Shown one piece after another: positions 1-18,600 of a stretch of 64,000 nucleotides of DNA. The stretch spans positions 62,001-126,000 of the forward strand of contig JAKNDB010000110.1 of assembly GCA_024305405.1 (NCBI GenBank), in the 5' to 3' direction. A program made the position numbers and the translations under genes. Source of the DNA: Dirofilaria immitis (lineage: Eukaryota > Nematoda > Chromadorea > Rhabditida > Onchocercidae). Numbering within the stretch: position 1 is the stretch's first letter; the number at the start of each line of letters is the position of its first letter. The notes under the pieces were generated by a model. That model did no database searches. It was not told where the DNA came from and was given only the letters and a program-made list of their open reading frames with translations.

Positions 1-5767
<5,767 letters not shown>

Positions 5768-7213
5768 CTGATTAAAACGAAGAAAGGAAATAAATTATAA
5801 CTCCACAACTGCTTCATAGTTAAATGACTACCAGATATAACTTGATAAAAGCCTATCAAGGCCTCTATCAAATTGAAGACCAAATCTTTAAAGGCCCCTC
5901 CTTCAAAAAAATTATTATTCATCGTTAATCAACACTCTAGACTGAAACAGAAATCAAATGAATTGAATTCAGTCAACTGGAAGTTATTCTGTCTGGTTAA
6001 CTGATTATCACTTCCAATTTAGAGTTTTTCAGAAATTTTTCTGTAATTTTTAGCGGCAATGGTGAATCAATCTAAGTTAACCGCTTGGATTTACATATCG
6101 CGATATAAAAATAGATTGTACTGGCATAAAAATATTCACAATCTTGAAAATTTTCTCAAGTTAGATCAAGACAACTTTAATACTGTATGCTTTCAGATCT
6201 GAAATATTTCCGCTAAAATCTCAAATATTCGGTTCTTATTCCATTCTTTTGTACAGCGCAAGTATAGTGATCGTTATGCTTAAACTTCCATGCAGTTCTC
6301 TGATTTATTCTTTAAAAAGTATTTGAATTGAATAATTATTATTTATTCGGAAATCGATCAGAAATTTATTATTTACAAAAAGAAAGAAAAAGTGGAGAAG
6401 CTATCAAGTGATATATAGAAGCCAGGGAAAAAGGACGAAGAATGGACTAAAATAATTTCCATTAAAAATAATCTCCTTGGTAAATCGGTAGGAGGGGTGA
6501 AGTATAAAAGCAGAAAAAATCCAGAAAATGGTGTATTTTAGGACATGATTGTGTTAATGATTGATATGAGTAAATAAGCCTTATATCCTGTCAGGAAACT
6601 GAAAACAGGAAGCAAGACATAGTGAGTGAAATTTAGCAGAAAAAGCAGAAAGGAAGAGTGAGCCAGCGATTAGAAGAAAACCGGCAAAGCTTTTCTTCGC
6701 TTCCTGAATCAAAATCTCTCGTTTTCTCTCTTATAAATCAGTTCCACCCGTTCTAGAACAACTATATATATATTGACATTTCATATACAATTTTTCTTCC
6801 AATCTATGATTGCATGAAACAATCGTCATTATTAAAATGAAATTCTCATTGTATCTATCAACTAACCGAGAAGCATCGCTGCCGTTCCAATCGGTTTCAC
6901 TTTCTGCTTCACGTGTTGTTTCGTAGAAGAAGCTAATCGTGGATAATCCATCAATAATAGTTATTCAACAAATAGTACTGTTGGATTCAGATAGCTTTCC
7001 GATAGCTACTTGTTGGATAGCGAATAATGACAAAAATATGGATAATAGGAGGAAATTTTCTTTTCCCACTTTTAGTAAAATGGTTCAAAACCAAGCTAAA
7101 CTCTAGATTACTTCAAGCATCCAAGCACTCCAAATGTTACTGCCACAGCAAATGCCCACCTACCGTACTTCCTCCTCAAGCTCTTCCATAGCAACACTTC
7201 ATTTCTTGAATTT

Positions 7214-7214
<1 letters not shown>

Positions 7215-7306
<92 letters not shown>
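7215..7306. repeat. (CA)46 microsatellite
   Basis: An uninterrupted run of 46 CA units. The overlapping poly-(Thr/His) and poly-(Cys/Val) open frames on both strands come purely from the repeat and are not genes. Confidence 0.98.
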
Positions 7307-7307
<1 letters not shown>

Positions 7308-7614
7308 CACGCTTACACATACACACATCCATATAAACAAACGGGGGCCGTAAAGATGGGTGCTTCTTGTCATTCGTTCACTAGCCAAAGTATTTTTAAT
7401 TTAAACTGCCCATTTCCTACTGTGGGAGACTTCCATTACATTTGGTTTTGACGAAAGCTGATTCTTCATATTCGGCTGAGTACATATAAAGCATATTAAA
7501 TTCAGCTGAATATATAAAGATTCCATTTTATTCAAATATGACTTCATTCCTTCCTCTATGTTCTCAACCAGACTTTCTGGAGAATCTTTCGAGAAACATT
7601 CAGTTTAGCGACAA

Positions 7615-7818
7615 ATGATTCTTATAGTGGAACCAAAGACGAGAGATTTTGTTTCTTCTCCCAAGAACATGTATCTAGACCGAAACACCGCCAGAGAACT
7701 TACCAATTTGTTGACCACTCAAGCACCTGACATAAAGTTTAAAGACGTTATCCTTATCAATACAAGTCTACCACATCCTACTTTCAGCGGGACTTTATCG
7801 TATTTGACGCCACTGTAA
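7615..7818 (+). CDS. Hypothetical short open frame, 67 codons
   Basis: A complete open frame of about 67 codons with a mixed, non-repetitive composition (for example ELTNLLTTQAPDIKFKDVIL), slightly less AT-rich than its surroundings. The first codon is ATT, not ATG. I see no acceptor or donor at its edges, no signal peptide and no domain I know. It may be chance, or part of a decayed mobile element. Confidence 0.15.
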   Translation: MILIVEPKTRDFVSSPKNMYLDRNTARELTNLLTTQAPDIKFKDVILINTSLPHPTFSGTLSYLTPL

Positions 7819-8875
7819 ATTTAGGCGTACAATTTTTAGTCAATACCATATCCTCCTTATGTCAAGCTAAAAGTGTGATTCAGATAATGCATGACTAAAG
7901 AAATTCAGTAACAGTGGTAAACGATATCTTAATTCCCTAACCTTATTAGTTGTTCGAAACTTTTTGTGCGTACTTTTTTCGTATTCTTTCTACAAATCCT
8001 TAAATGCTGGAATATTCTACATACTTGTAGAATATAAAATTCCTGATATTAGAAAACTTTATTCAATGCGTAATTTCACTGAAAAATCTAAACAGACGAA
8101 AAGCAATACATTGAAAAGCATAAAATTTCACAGCATTTTGCAAAAAAGCGTAAACAAACATTTCTAAATCATAAATTCTAAATACAGCTTAATTACATTG
8201 TTCACAATTAGTTTCAGTAGAGGTCTTGACGATATGCAAATTTATTGCAACTTATATTCCAAAATCTCCGTAATTTGTGAAAATAAAAAGAAATAAGGCA
8301 CTGAAGAAAAAAATAGCCCCAAAAAATGTGCTCTAATGTCATATGAAATTTAAATAAAAATACCGTAGCTTATAACTCCTCAATAAAAAATCATCGTTCC
8401 TATAAATTATATAATAGGAGACTAAAATCAGAGTACTGCGCAACTTATTCTTGCCGAGATAGTAGAAATAAGATGACAAAAAGATGAAATTCGATTCTCT
8501 CATTTTAATAACAGCTGGACCTCAAATACAAACTAAAGAAACTAAATGAATACTTATTTCGCCGACTGAAACAGAGACACGCCTGCACCTCATTATGATG
8601 ATAATTTAAGCAAACCATGCATCAACATAATAGTTATAGAGTATTTAGAGCAAGATAGCTAATGAAAAAATAATTCGAAAAGTACCGAAAACAATTATCC
8701 AAAAGGTATCAAATACTCTTTGAATTAAGAATCCAAAATTTGAGACTACAGCAATTTCTGAAACGAATCATGGAGAATTAGAATGTCACTGAAAAGAAAA
8801 TCTAAATCAGAATGTAAAAACTAGAAAATGACATTAGCAACATTTCATTTGATTTCTTTTTTCGGTAACCTAATG

Positions 8876-11800
8876 TCAAGATGCAGAAGAGGTTCCAGTT
8901 ATACCAAATGCTTCTCTGACTCGGTCCAAACAAATTTTGGCACCTTTACGACATTCAGGAGATACAAGTGTAAAATTGAGAAAGCCATGTGGAAGATTAT
9001 CAAGAAGATCAACAGACATTACTCGGCCACCAGCATCCCGCATTTTTTTGCAAATGTGATCGTATCATCCAAAAGTGGATCCAGATGGCACGCCTGCATT
9101 TTGTAAAATATGTATATGTAAAAGCAATTTAAAAACCCTTATCATTCCGGGAGAAAAAGACACTTCAAAACGCACTACAAACCAAGCCGGAGGCAAACGG
9201 GCGAGATCCTCTGTTGATGCATATAATGGAGATATGAGTGGATCTCTTGGAACCTTTTTTCTATTATATTAGTAACACATGATTCATAATAATTAGTTTC
9301 AGCTTCCTGAAATGACTTCAAATTAATTCCGAATTTATTGTATTGCCCTTAGAAACACTAGTTTTAATCACAGGCTAAATTTGTAAAAGAATGTAATGAA
9401 TAAACATATCTTTTTCTTCGTCATTGATTCTATAATGGGTGTCAAGGAAGCAGCTCGATCAAGTTTAAGCTTTTCAACTAGAAACATCGATGCCGATTTT
9501 TCAAACCAACCAGAAATATTATCTAAAGCATGTCCAGCTGCGTCGACAAGACTCTGACTCAGGGTTCGCTTATGTGCCTAGAAATCTTTAAGGAAATAAT
9601 TCGAAAGTGTTTTTACGGAAGAGAATATAAATATTGCCCTAAATTTTAAGCAGTTATAAGGGTTTTCTTTATTATTACTTCTAGAAAAATAAAGATAAAA
9701 ATAGCAAAGATTCATTTTTGGTTACGATGCTCTGAGAACTTAATGAAGTCAGCATAAATCTGGATAGCATGGAACTTCTGGCAAATGTCTGAGAAAGTAA
9801 TTCTTCCGGAATCGTTGACGGTGAGCACAGCAAAGTTGCAAACTTTGAAACACGAGAGAGCCGTTTATTTTCTTCCATATTCGTTGTTTTTCCTTTTCTC
9901 CTTGAGATTCTATACAACCGCTATAATCCATGAAAGTCAAAGCGCTAAATAACCAATTTTAAAAAGCAATCTTGAAAAATAGTCAAAGTAGGAAAAAAAT
10001 CTATATATTTTTAGGCGTCAAAATTTAAAAAGTTATATCTGAGTAAATAATAAACTTATTCCTCATTTAAAAATGCAACATCTTAGGGCTCAAGAATATA
10101 CATACTTCTTAGTGAGAGGGTGAATTTTTAAATAGTCTACCAGCCGTCGATCATACATGTTTGACGAAAGATGAATATGAAATGGATCTGATTTTACCTG
10201 AAATCATCACAATTGCGAAAAAGAATTTTGATAAAAGAAATTCAGTTTATTTGGTTACTTTATTATTTATGATCCAATAGTGACGTATCATATTTATCTA
10301 AAAGTCGCACAATATCTCGAAAATGTAGCAAACACTCCACATAATTTAGCCAATACGTAAGCTGTCAAGCAGCTCAGGTCGGCTACCCTTACCTGACAAA
10401 TATAAAAATGCCTATATCAAATTCCAGAAAAATTTTCTGGTCTTCGAAAATTCCGTTACGAATTTCATTCCACAACAAAATTTAGAAGCCAATTTCTTGG
10501 AATATATCTTATTATACAACGGACAAAATGAAGCACCTGGACACCAGAAATACAAGTGTCATCTTCGTCCTCGTCTCCTCACTAACATTGGTTTCATCGC
10601 TAAATCGTTGCCCATTCTTGGCTTTTGAAACTCCCGACACATTATGTATCTCCACTGTAGATGCGATATCAGCTAAATTGACTAAAGAGACGATCGATGA
10701 AGAACCCTACAAAGTTATTTATGATATCGTAATTCAACTTTTAAATATAAATAATGAAAATATAAAAACTATTTGAAAATACGTGAGAGTTTAAAGAACT
10801 GTGCCAAAACCAGTTACCTCCAAATCTACACTATCGCCTCTTTGCGTTTTTTGTACTTGCTTCACATATTCCTGCAAACTTTTGTGGTCACCTTTGTCAG
10901 GATTTTTCCGTTCAGATCTCTCGCCATTTGTTGTGTGATTTATTGGCTTTCCAGTATAAGCTGGTAAGGAATACGTTCAACAGTATTAAATGTAAGTAGT
11001 AAACGATAACATAATTGGCAACTAATAATAAATTTATATCACTAAAATATTTTGAAAAACATACCTGCAATACATCGCAACACAGCTCCCATGTGTAAAA
11101 GAGGATCCATACAACTTAGCAACCGTGAAGGCGACGGAAGGTACTGAAGTACAGAAATACTGATCATGGATATCAAAACAAATAGATTACATTCCGAGCT
11201 TCCGGATTTGCTTAATCCGTCACTAATTTGAAACTGAACTCACTGGAATTTGAATTTGACGTTCTATTAGTTCTGATTTCGGAAAATATTGAAAACTAAT
11301 TCAAAGATTAAATCGAGTGAAAATAAACAGGTAAAGATGCACGGTTAAATATAATATAATGATTTCAGTATGTGACCTGGAAAAGAAATGGTGTATAAAT
11401 GGTAATGATTCCATCCGGTATCCTTTTACACCAAGTTGAACAAGCTTCAAGCTAACCGACATAATCAAATTCCCACCTGCCGAGTCGCCGATCATGCATA
11501 TTTTTTCACCTGTCCAACCTACAAGACGGCTCTGTATTTAAATCAACAAAAATTCGTAAGTATAGACACAAACCGAGTTGTACTGCATTATTGATGATAT
11601 ATGCATATGCATACAATACTTCTTCCGTAGGACGAGGAAATGGATTTTCTGGTGCCAGTGAATATTCGACAGAAACGATAGAGCAATTGAGTAACTTAGC
11701 CCATACACGCAAATAAGTCTGAAAGTAAAGCAAAAATTAGTTAGCACAAGTATTTTAGAATGTCTACGATAAGCAAGTTCAATCCAATTACTTCATGAGA

Positions 11801-13802
11801 TTTGGAAGTGGTTGCTACATAACCACCACCATGGCAATGAAGTAATAAATACGGCGAGGATGGAAGTAGATTCTGCGACCCAGCGGGACTCTGGAAATAA
11901 AACTATAGGAGTTAACAGCATAATTTGTTTTTGTTTCTTTTTCAATTTTCTGAAAGAAAATCGAAAAATTTAACTTTTGGGAAACTTACAAGGCCTTGTC
12001 GGTGACAGTACGATAAAACACGAATTTTGACTGGTCGAGGACCAGTATAAGAAGACGGTTCTGGAATTTTCACGGCACCACCATTCGTCGTCGCCATTGT
12101 TATGGATCCTACCCAAGTGATTTCCCGCAACTCGTTTATTGCCATATTTGGACAAAATATACGAGGAACATGCTGCAAATAATAGCACTCTGAATAGAAT
12201 AGAAGCGCAAAATGGTTATCGAAGAAAAAACAGATGAAATTACTCTCTTTCATGAAATGAAAGAAAAGACTTACACTTCCAAATTCTGACAAATTCCAAA
12301 AACTTCTACAAAATTCAATGTCGGCTTCACGAGTTACCTGAAAGAATATCCCTGATCACGTATTAAATTTTAAAATTAAACGGAAAAATAGAATAATCAA
12401 AACTAATAAATGATAACAGTAAGACCTTCACAATTCGCTTGGCTCTTTGTTCAGGATTTAAGATGAACCGCGGTGAATTCAGAAAAGATCCTAAAATGCT
12501 GCATCCTTTTTCCCATGACAAACTGTAGATAGCAAGTACTATACCAATCAAGCGAAATATACGCCCAACTGACGGCGGAAACTGTAAATAAAAACTTTAT
12601 GATATGGGACAGATATCGGAAGATTGTAGGAACTTAACTTTGAATTTTTTGAAACTTAAGATACGTTTTCTCTACTTCAAAATTCACGAACCTAATCAGA
12701 CATAATAATTGTAAACCCTGACTTGAAAGCCTAGCGGTCTTCCATAAAAGCATGATGGATCAAGCACTTCTATACCACAAAGCACTGCGTGATATTTACT
12801 GTAGTCTCCATTAAGATCAGGAAACAAACAGTTATCGGGAGCGTACACGGCAGAATCAATGACCTGTAAACAGAATGATTTAGAAAGGTATGAAAGAACT
12901 AAATAAGCATTTCACATTACAATCCTAAAAATCCATATTAGAATCATGATAAAAAGAAAATGATTATTATCATTATTATCGGAAAAATGAAACAAACCAG
13001 TCGTAAGGCTGAAATAAGAAAATTCAGAACAGCACAGTAACTTTCAATTTCTTTACAGTAATATGATGCGCGAAACAATATCGTCTGCCTGTGATCAACA
13101 CAGGAACGTAAAACAGAGATAAGATGTAGCACAATTGTGTCACACACACAAACCAGCGACCTATAAAGTACTTCATTTATTTTTATAAACACACTGAAGA
13201 AAAATGCATACACCGAAAAGCTGAAAATGTCTCTTTTGGCGAAACAAACCTAAATCCATTTCCCGGGGTAAACTTGTCGTAGTCGTATCGAGGAGCCATA
13301 TCCTGCAGCTTTTCCACAAGCTCTGGAAATTACAAAACTTTAAAAATTTATGGATACTTTCAATCTAAATTATGAAGAAAGTCGAGTAAAATGACATATA
13401 TTTTCCATAAAAAAACACCTTCCAAAGGTAGAGCAAGGGTTGTGATTATGAGGCAGTTTTTTCTAATCGGCTTGCATATGTTGTCCAACTTGCGGTATTT
13501 TTGAAAAATCCCCTGTTATCATCAGCTAACTAAAATAAATTTATACATTCTGAAAAAGCGCTGCATGATTGAAAAGAAGCATTCAGATACAAATAGTTCA
13601 ACATTGATAATATTTTAAATGTTTTGATAAACTTCATGAAACACTTAAAATATTTAATATATTTCGTGAAATTTCGGACGTTTTACTTTTGCCTGAAAAT
13701 CCTTAGAAATCAGAGAAAGAGAGGATTTACGATAAACATTTTTGTGATAAACACGCAAGCTATTGTCTTTACCTCAGCCAATAGTGCGAATACAGCTGGT
13801 CG
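8876..13802 (-). CDS. hosl-1: Hormone-sensitive lipase (HSL, hosl-1-like)
   Basis: Cytosolic neutral lipid esterase that hydrolyses di/triacylglycerol and cholesteryl esters. Minus-strand exons are 13802-13773, 13512-13419, 13322-13250, 13160-12998, 12863-12723, 12581-12426, 12337-12275, 12172-11990, 11890-11792, 11718-11574, 11518-11377, 11143-11065, 10960-10818, 10706-10554, 10197-10141, 9920-9726, 9577-about 9406, about 9253-9176 and 9093-8876. The N-terminal HSL domain is clear (TPGNGFR, CFYGRPLGFQ). The catalytic core has the oxyanion motif HCHGGGYVATTSKSHE, the nucleophile motif GDSAGGN, the acid-bearing DPLLDD and the catalytic His in NLPHGFLNF. The Ser/Thr-rich exons near 10.6 and 9.8 kb are the regulatory insert. 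Frame is lost by one base at plus-strand TTTT 11424-11427 (GVK[R]IPDGI) and T7 9043-9049 (FAKK[M]RDAGG). The first coding exon and the 9406/9253 junction are unresolved. Confidence 0.93.
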
Positions 13803-15651
13803 CTGAACGGAAAGTTTGCCATTTAACGGAGTTTTATAACTCGTTTTTACACCATCGAAGTGGCTATTCCACTACTTACTTAGAATATTCACCATGTGCA
13901 ACACATTATGCCTAAATGGACAACTTAATATGAGCACATTTCACCAACAAGCACATAAAGCAACAATGTGCTCATGAAATAAATTATAGCTGAAAACTAA
14001 GTTTCTCCTTTTCTCCATTTTCCAGTTTTTTCAGTGATATGTCTACTTTTCAGCTTTATATTTACGTCCCTAAACAATCGACAACCGGTGCCAAACCTAT
14101 ACTAGATTTGATAATCACATGATTTATTAGATTAGTTTCAGGATTAAATTGTTAACCAAACCGTGCAAAATGTGTAGCAGAACGAGAAATCGACAATAAG
14201 TTTAACACGCGATTCTTGGTTAATAGTTAGTAAGATATGGAGCACATTACGATTCTTTTCTATACAGCAACATGTTATGAATTTCGTTTTCCTATGTAAC
14301 CTTGCTGTCGCACTCAAACGATTATTCCCCTGCTTCGGATGTAGGTAAAAAACGGAAGATAGCAGGGAATTACGAAATCGCTAAATGAATATTTTTTTAA
14401 CTTTGATATTTCTAGATAAAAATGAAAATATAGTGAAGTGTTTAAGACTTTCTGCTTTGTGCTACAGGCATTCAACTCGTTTAACACCGGCATGTCAAAA
14501 CCCTCACAAAATGCAGCACTGACTCCTCCTCCATGAAAATTTCAGACTTCCCACCGATCCACGGTCATCCTAGTCGTACACCGGCCAACCGCAAAGCATG
14601 CAATACTGCCATGATTCTACGATGGAATTAAGATGAAATAATGGAAGGAGTGCAGTAGGAACTGTATCGATCGTCGTTGAATTAGAGGTGATCGAATAGG
14701 CAGTGAGGTTATTGCTTCCATTCGAAGCATATGTTTCAACAGTTAATTTTATTTTGGTCGGAAAATAAGATGCAAAACTTAGGAATACATTGAAATTTTA
14801 CACATATGTAATTAGAGTTGTTCCTGGCCTTATTCAAAAGTAGTTTCAGTATTCCAGAAGAATTCGGGAAAAATTGGAGATGATTATATATTAATGCGTA
14901 ATGTATGATAAAGATGTATTAGCTTTGTAAAATGGTTTACTTTTTATAAGCTTTAGTAAAATTTAGATCAACGGAAAAATTGAGATGGTTTTTGTGATGA
15001 AGAATGAAAGGAGCAGAGGAATATTAAACAGTTAAAGTTGTACATTTTATTACTAGAGAACTCTTTCATTAGAAACCTCCTTGCCTTAATTAAATATGCG
15101 ATAAGGAATACAGTTCAATGCAGGCATTTACATTTATAGAAATATTACGCGATCCTTCACGCTTTCATTTAAATTATCCATCTTTTAAAATTCTTTTTGT
15201 TCAGGAATCTTGAGAAAGTTTGTCGTGCTACACAGAATCAAAGGAGAATGGTGGGTCATTTCTGATGGGTATGTCATTTATCTGTTAAAATCCTATATAC
15301 ATATATACATCATTTATGATAATAACTTGAATTTTACAGTGTGCATTAAATTGATACCACGAACGAAGACTAAACAGTTGTTGACGTGTAGTTGGGGCCA
15401 AGAAGCAATATTCACATTTGCCTGTCGAATTAATTGAAAAAATTTCATACAAATTGGTAAATGTTTCAGCTCATTTCTATTTCAGAATTTGTAGATGATG
15501 CGCAAATTTTTAGAATTTTTATATTAGCGTCATCCTGAATAATTTAAGCAGTGAATTCAATTTTCACATTTTTTATTCGAAATTATAATGCCCTTCTTTT
15601 GAATTGGATGTATTCAGCAGTATAGGATTTGGTTTTGCAGGTTTCAAGAAT
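13803..15651. other. Divergent intergenic region between lipase (-) and atg-2 (+)
   Basis: Must contain the missing 5' exon(s) and promoter of the lipase and the promoter of atg-2. Several short open frames with ATG exist on the minus strand near 14010 and 14480, but none matches the required phase-0 junction into the exon at 13802, so I assign none. Confidence 0.5.
15631..15651 (+). promoter_or_regulatory. Probable spliced-leader trans-splice acceptor of atg-2
   Basis: GGTTTTGCAG at 15631-15640 is a good nematode acceptor lying 11 bases before the ATG at 15652, with no upstream donor evident. This is the layout expected for SL trans-splicing. Inference from position and consensus only. Confidence 0.5.
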
Positions 15652-18600
15652 ATGGTTGTTTGGGGATTGTCGAACATCACGGATGCTTTGCAAAAGCGTT
15701 TGTGTCGCTTTCTTATCCATAGATATCTAAGCGATTTTCTGAAGTCTAGCATTAATTTAGAGCAATTATCAGCCACTCTGTACGGTGGTATTGCATCTGT
15801 TAGCGATGTTGACATGGATGTGCAGGTATCAGTTTCACATTTTGGAGTGATGCTGTTAATTGCTGATGAAATGAATAGGTAATTGACGCGGTAAAGTGAA
15901 CGTAAATTTTGAATGACAGGAGAACATTTAAGTTCTCCTCAAAATAATTTCCATGTCTTTATTCAGTTTAACAAGTAACATATTTTAGCAAGCCACCTAA
16001 AGGTTGATGTTTAAGTAATAAGGATAAATTAGCTATGGGACATTTTTTTAGAGAATAAATGAAGCGTTTGAATCGATGAAAATACCATTTATGGTGATTG
16101 AGGGTATATCGGCGAAGTCAATATCACAGTTCCGTGGCAGTATATCTTTATAAAGTCTGTTGATTTGGAAGTAAAACAATTGCAGCTCACACTTCAGCTT
16201 CATCATTTCGCAGATGAGCCACCAAGAGATATAGGTCAAAGATCACATTGATTTTTTCCATCTTTCATAAAGTTTAAAATATATTATCTTATTTTACTAA
16301 ATTGGGAGACAACTGTTTACATGTTTTCAGTGGCTTCTATGTTTGGAAGTGTTATGGGATCATTAGCAACGTCCATGGAGCTAGCACAAAGTTTTTTAAA
16401 TCAAGAGGAAGCCAACAGTGAAGCAGAGGATAAAGGCATTGAGCAGTTCGCTGAGGTACCGCTTTCTTCATCTGAGCTTTACAGATTCAGTTCCCTAACT
16501 TGTTCTTATCGAAGTGCTGAAATTTAGGTCATTGATGCCGTTATTTCGCGTTTTCGACTAATTTTTAACGATGCTGTTATTCGCTTGGAAGGTCTTTCTG
16601 ACCCAGAATCTGGATTATGCACTGCTCTGGAACTGCGAGTCGATTGGTATGATTATTATTTTTTTACCATTTTGTAAAAATGGAAAATTTCGCACAATAA
16701 AGTTTTTTTTTCTTTGCGTTTAACGACTCTTTCCGAGTTTTATTTAGCTTCCGATGTTGAATCTGTGTTATCTAATGATATCTTGAAAGGGAACTTTACA
16801 CTAAGGATAAGCTATTACACCTCAATATATATTATGCAGGATTGAACTCATCGACGAACAGTTAGAATCGGAAGCTTTCAACGCTGAAACGGTAACTTCG
16901 CAGCCACGTTCTTTATCGGCTGTTCCAGATTTCAACAAACTTTTTCATGTGAAAGGAATACGTCTTTATACCGATATTTTCACCAAGTAAGTTGTATCAG
17001 TGTGCACACTTGAAATATGTAAGATTTCTGAAGAATCCATTTACGCATGCCATGGACAATATGTTGTTGTCATTTTTTTATTTAGGCCGGAAATGAGAGA
17101 TATATCAGAAGAAAATATGTCTGAATCAACGCAGGTTGTAACAAGTATGTATCTCCGACGTGAAAAAGAAAAAACAATAAAGGTTGATGAATTCGCATTT
17201 TGTTTAACGATTTTCTTTGCAGGCTTCATTTCCAAATTTTTCTTAATATTCTGTGGAACGAATTTCAGGAGGTAAGTCTTTTCAATTCATCCTTCAGTGT
17301 TTACAAATTATTTCGTTTCTAGAAACTGTCAGCTTCTTCGGATTCATCAGATGAACACTGTGAAAAAGTAACTCCGTTCAAATGTCGACAGCTTCAACAG
17401 TTTATGAATCATGTTATTCACGGAGCAGTTGTTTGGACGATGAATTCCCTTTTGCTACTTCCTCTCCATTAAGTTCTAATAGCACTACGTATGTTTTTTC
17501 TGTGTATTATTTATATTTCTTTTATTCCGAATGTATGAAAAAATTAAAGTTACAGATTGGAATCGAATCCAGTTCTGTTTGCATCGTTTAATGGTAGCGT
17601 TGAAACTGTTATTGTTCGAGTACGTAACAACGAAATCTCATCACAATACGCTTTATCTTCTGAGAAGGTGTTTTTCTTGCTTTCCTTTGATATTTTAGAC
17701 TTGATTTCCATTTTTGTTTTTTTGTAATATTAACCTACCGTTTTTTTTTCAGGAAATTAACCTTAACTTTGATGGTTTGTGTGTATTTTTGACACCTTCG
17801 CAACTAACCATTTTGAAAACATTCTTTATTGGGATTGCAAAACCTTCTTCAAACTCTGGTTTGTTTAAGCGACTTGGACCAGTCTTTTACTTCCGTTAGT
17901 ATTCTTCATGACTTTGCACTTTTAAAAATTTGTTGGACCTTGTTTTTTTAGATGGTACACAATGCAGTTTAGGAAAACCAATGTGTATGCAAGATTATCA
18001 GCAGGTTGAAGCTGAACTGCAGACAAGAATTGTCCCATCGAGCCAAATCGGTACCGACTTCCAACATGGTAAGTGTTATCAGTAGCAGTCTTTCTCAAGT
18101 ATTAAGTTTTAATCTGATTTTTTCTTTCATAGAATTTTAATTTTAGGGGAGATAACTATAGTCCCTTCTGTATATTTTTTATGCGGTTTAACAAAAATTT
18201 ATGTTGTACCAGCCGCTATACTTTTTTCAATGGAACTTTGAAATCATTGTGCTATTCAGGCAACTGGGGTGGTTCGATGATGTTTTATGATGCACAGAGG
18301 AAACCTTCAGTAGCATCGATTGAAGAGCAAATGGCTAGTGTTTCGTTGAATCTCAGCGATGTAGGAAATGGTCAAACTGCCAGATTTCCGAAAGAAATTT
18401 TAAGAAGCGACTCTTCACAGAGTTCGTTTTTATCTCGTAAATGCCGTAGAAGAATGACAAATTATATTCAGTAAAGTATATCTGTGAACTAGCATTAAAT
18501 TCCAAAAAAGAAAAACAGCATAATATTTCTTATTGCAGAAACTTTAAAAATTCGGATACCGTATCTGACGTAATTAGTGTTAAAGCAAGCATTTGCAATG

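Larger units (their letters stand above)
5768..8875. other. Spacer: ETS-gene 5' region and downstream of the lipase
   Basis: Probably holds the unresolved first exon(s) and promoter of the ETS gene, a pure CA microsatellite (7215-7306) and one short open frame (7615-7818). A possible exon lies near 6868-6960 on the minus strand: open, followed by GTTAGT, but with no clear acceptor. I recognise nothing else. Confidence 0.5.

Noticed and set aside
7108..7451. Three overlapping open frames with poly-Thr/His or poly-Cys/Val
   Set aside because: They are only the translation of the (CA)46 microsatellite.
8828..9272. Two plus-strand open frames of 92 and 65 codons
   Set aside because: They lie antisense to the last two exons of the lipase, whose minus-strand frame has clear homology.
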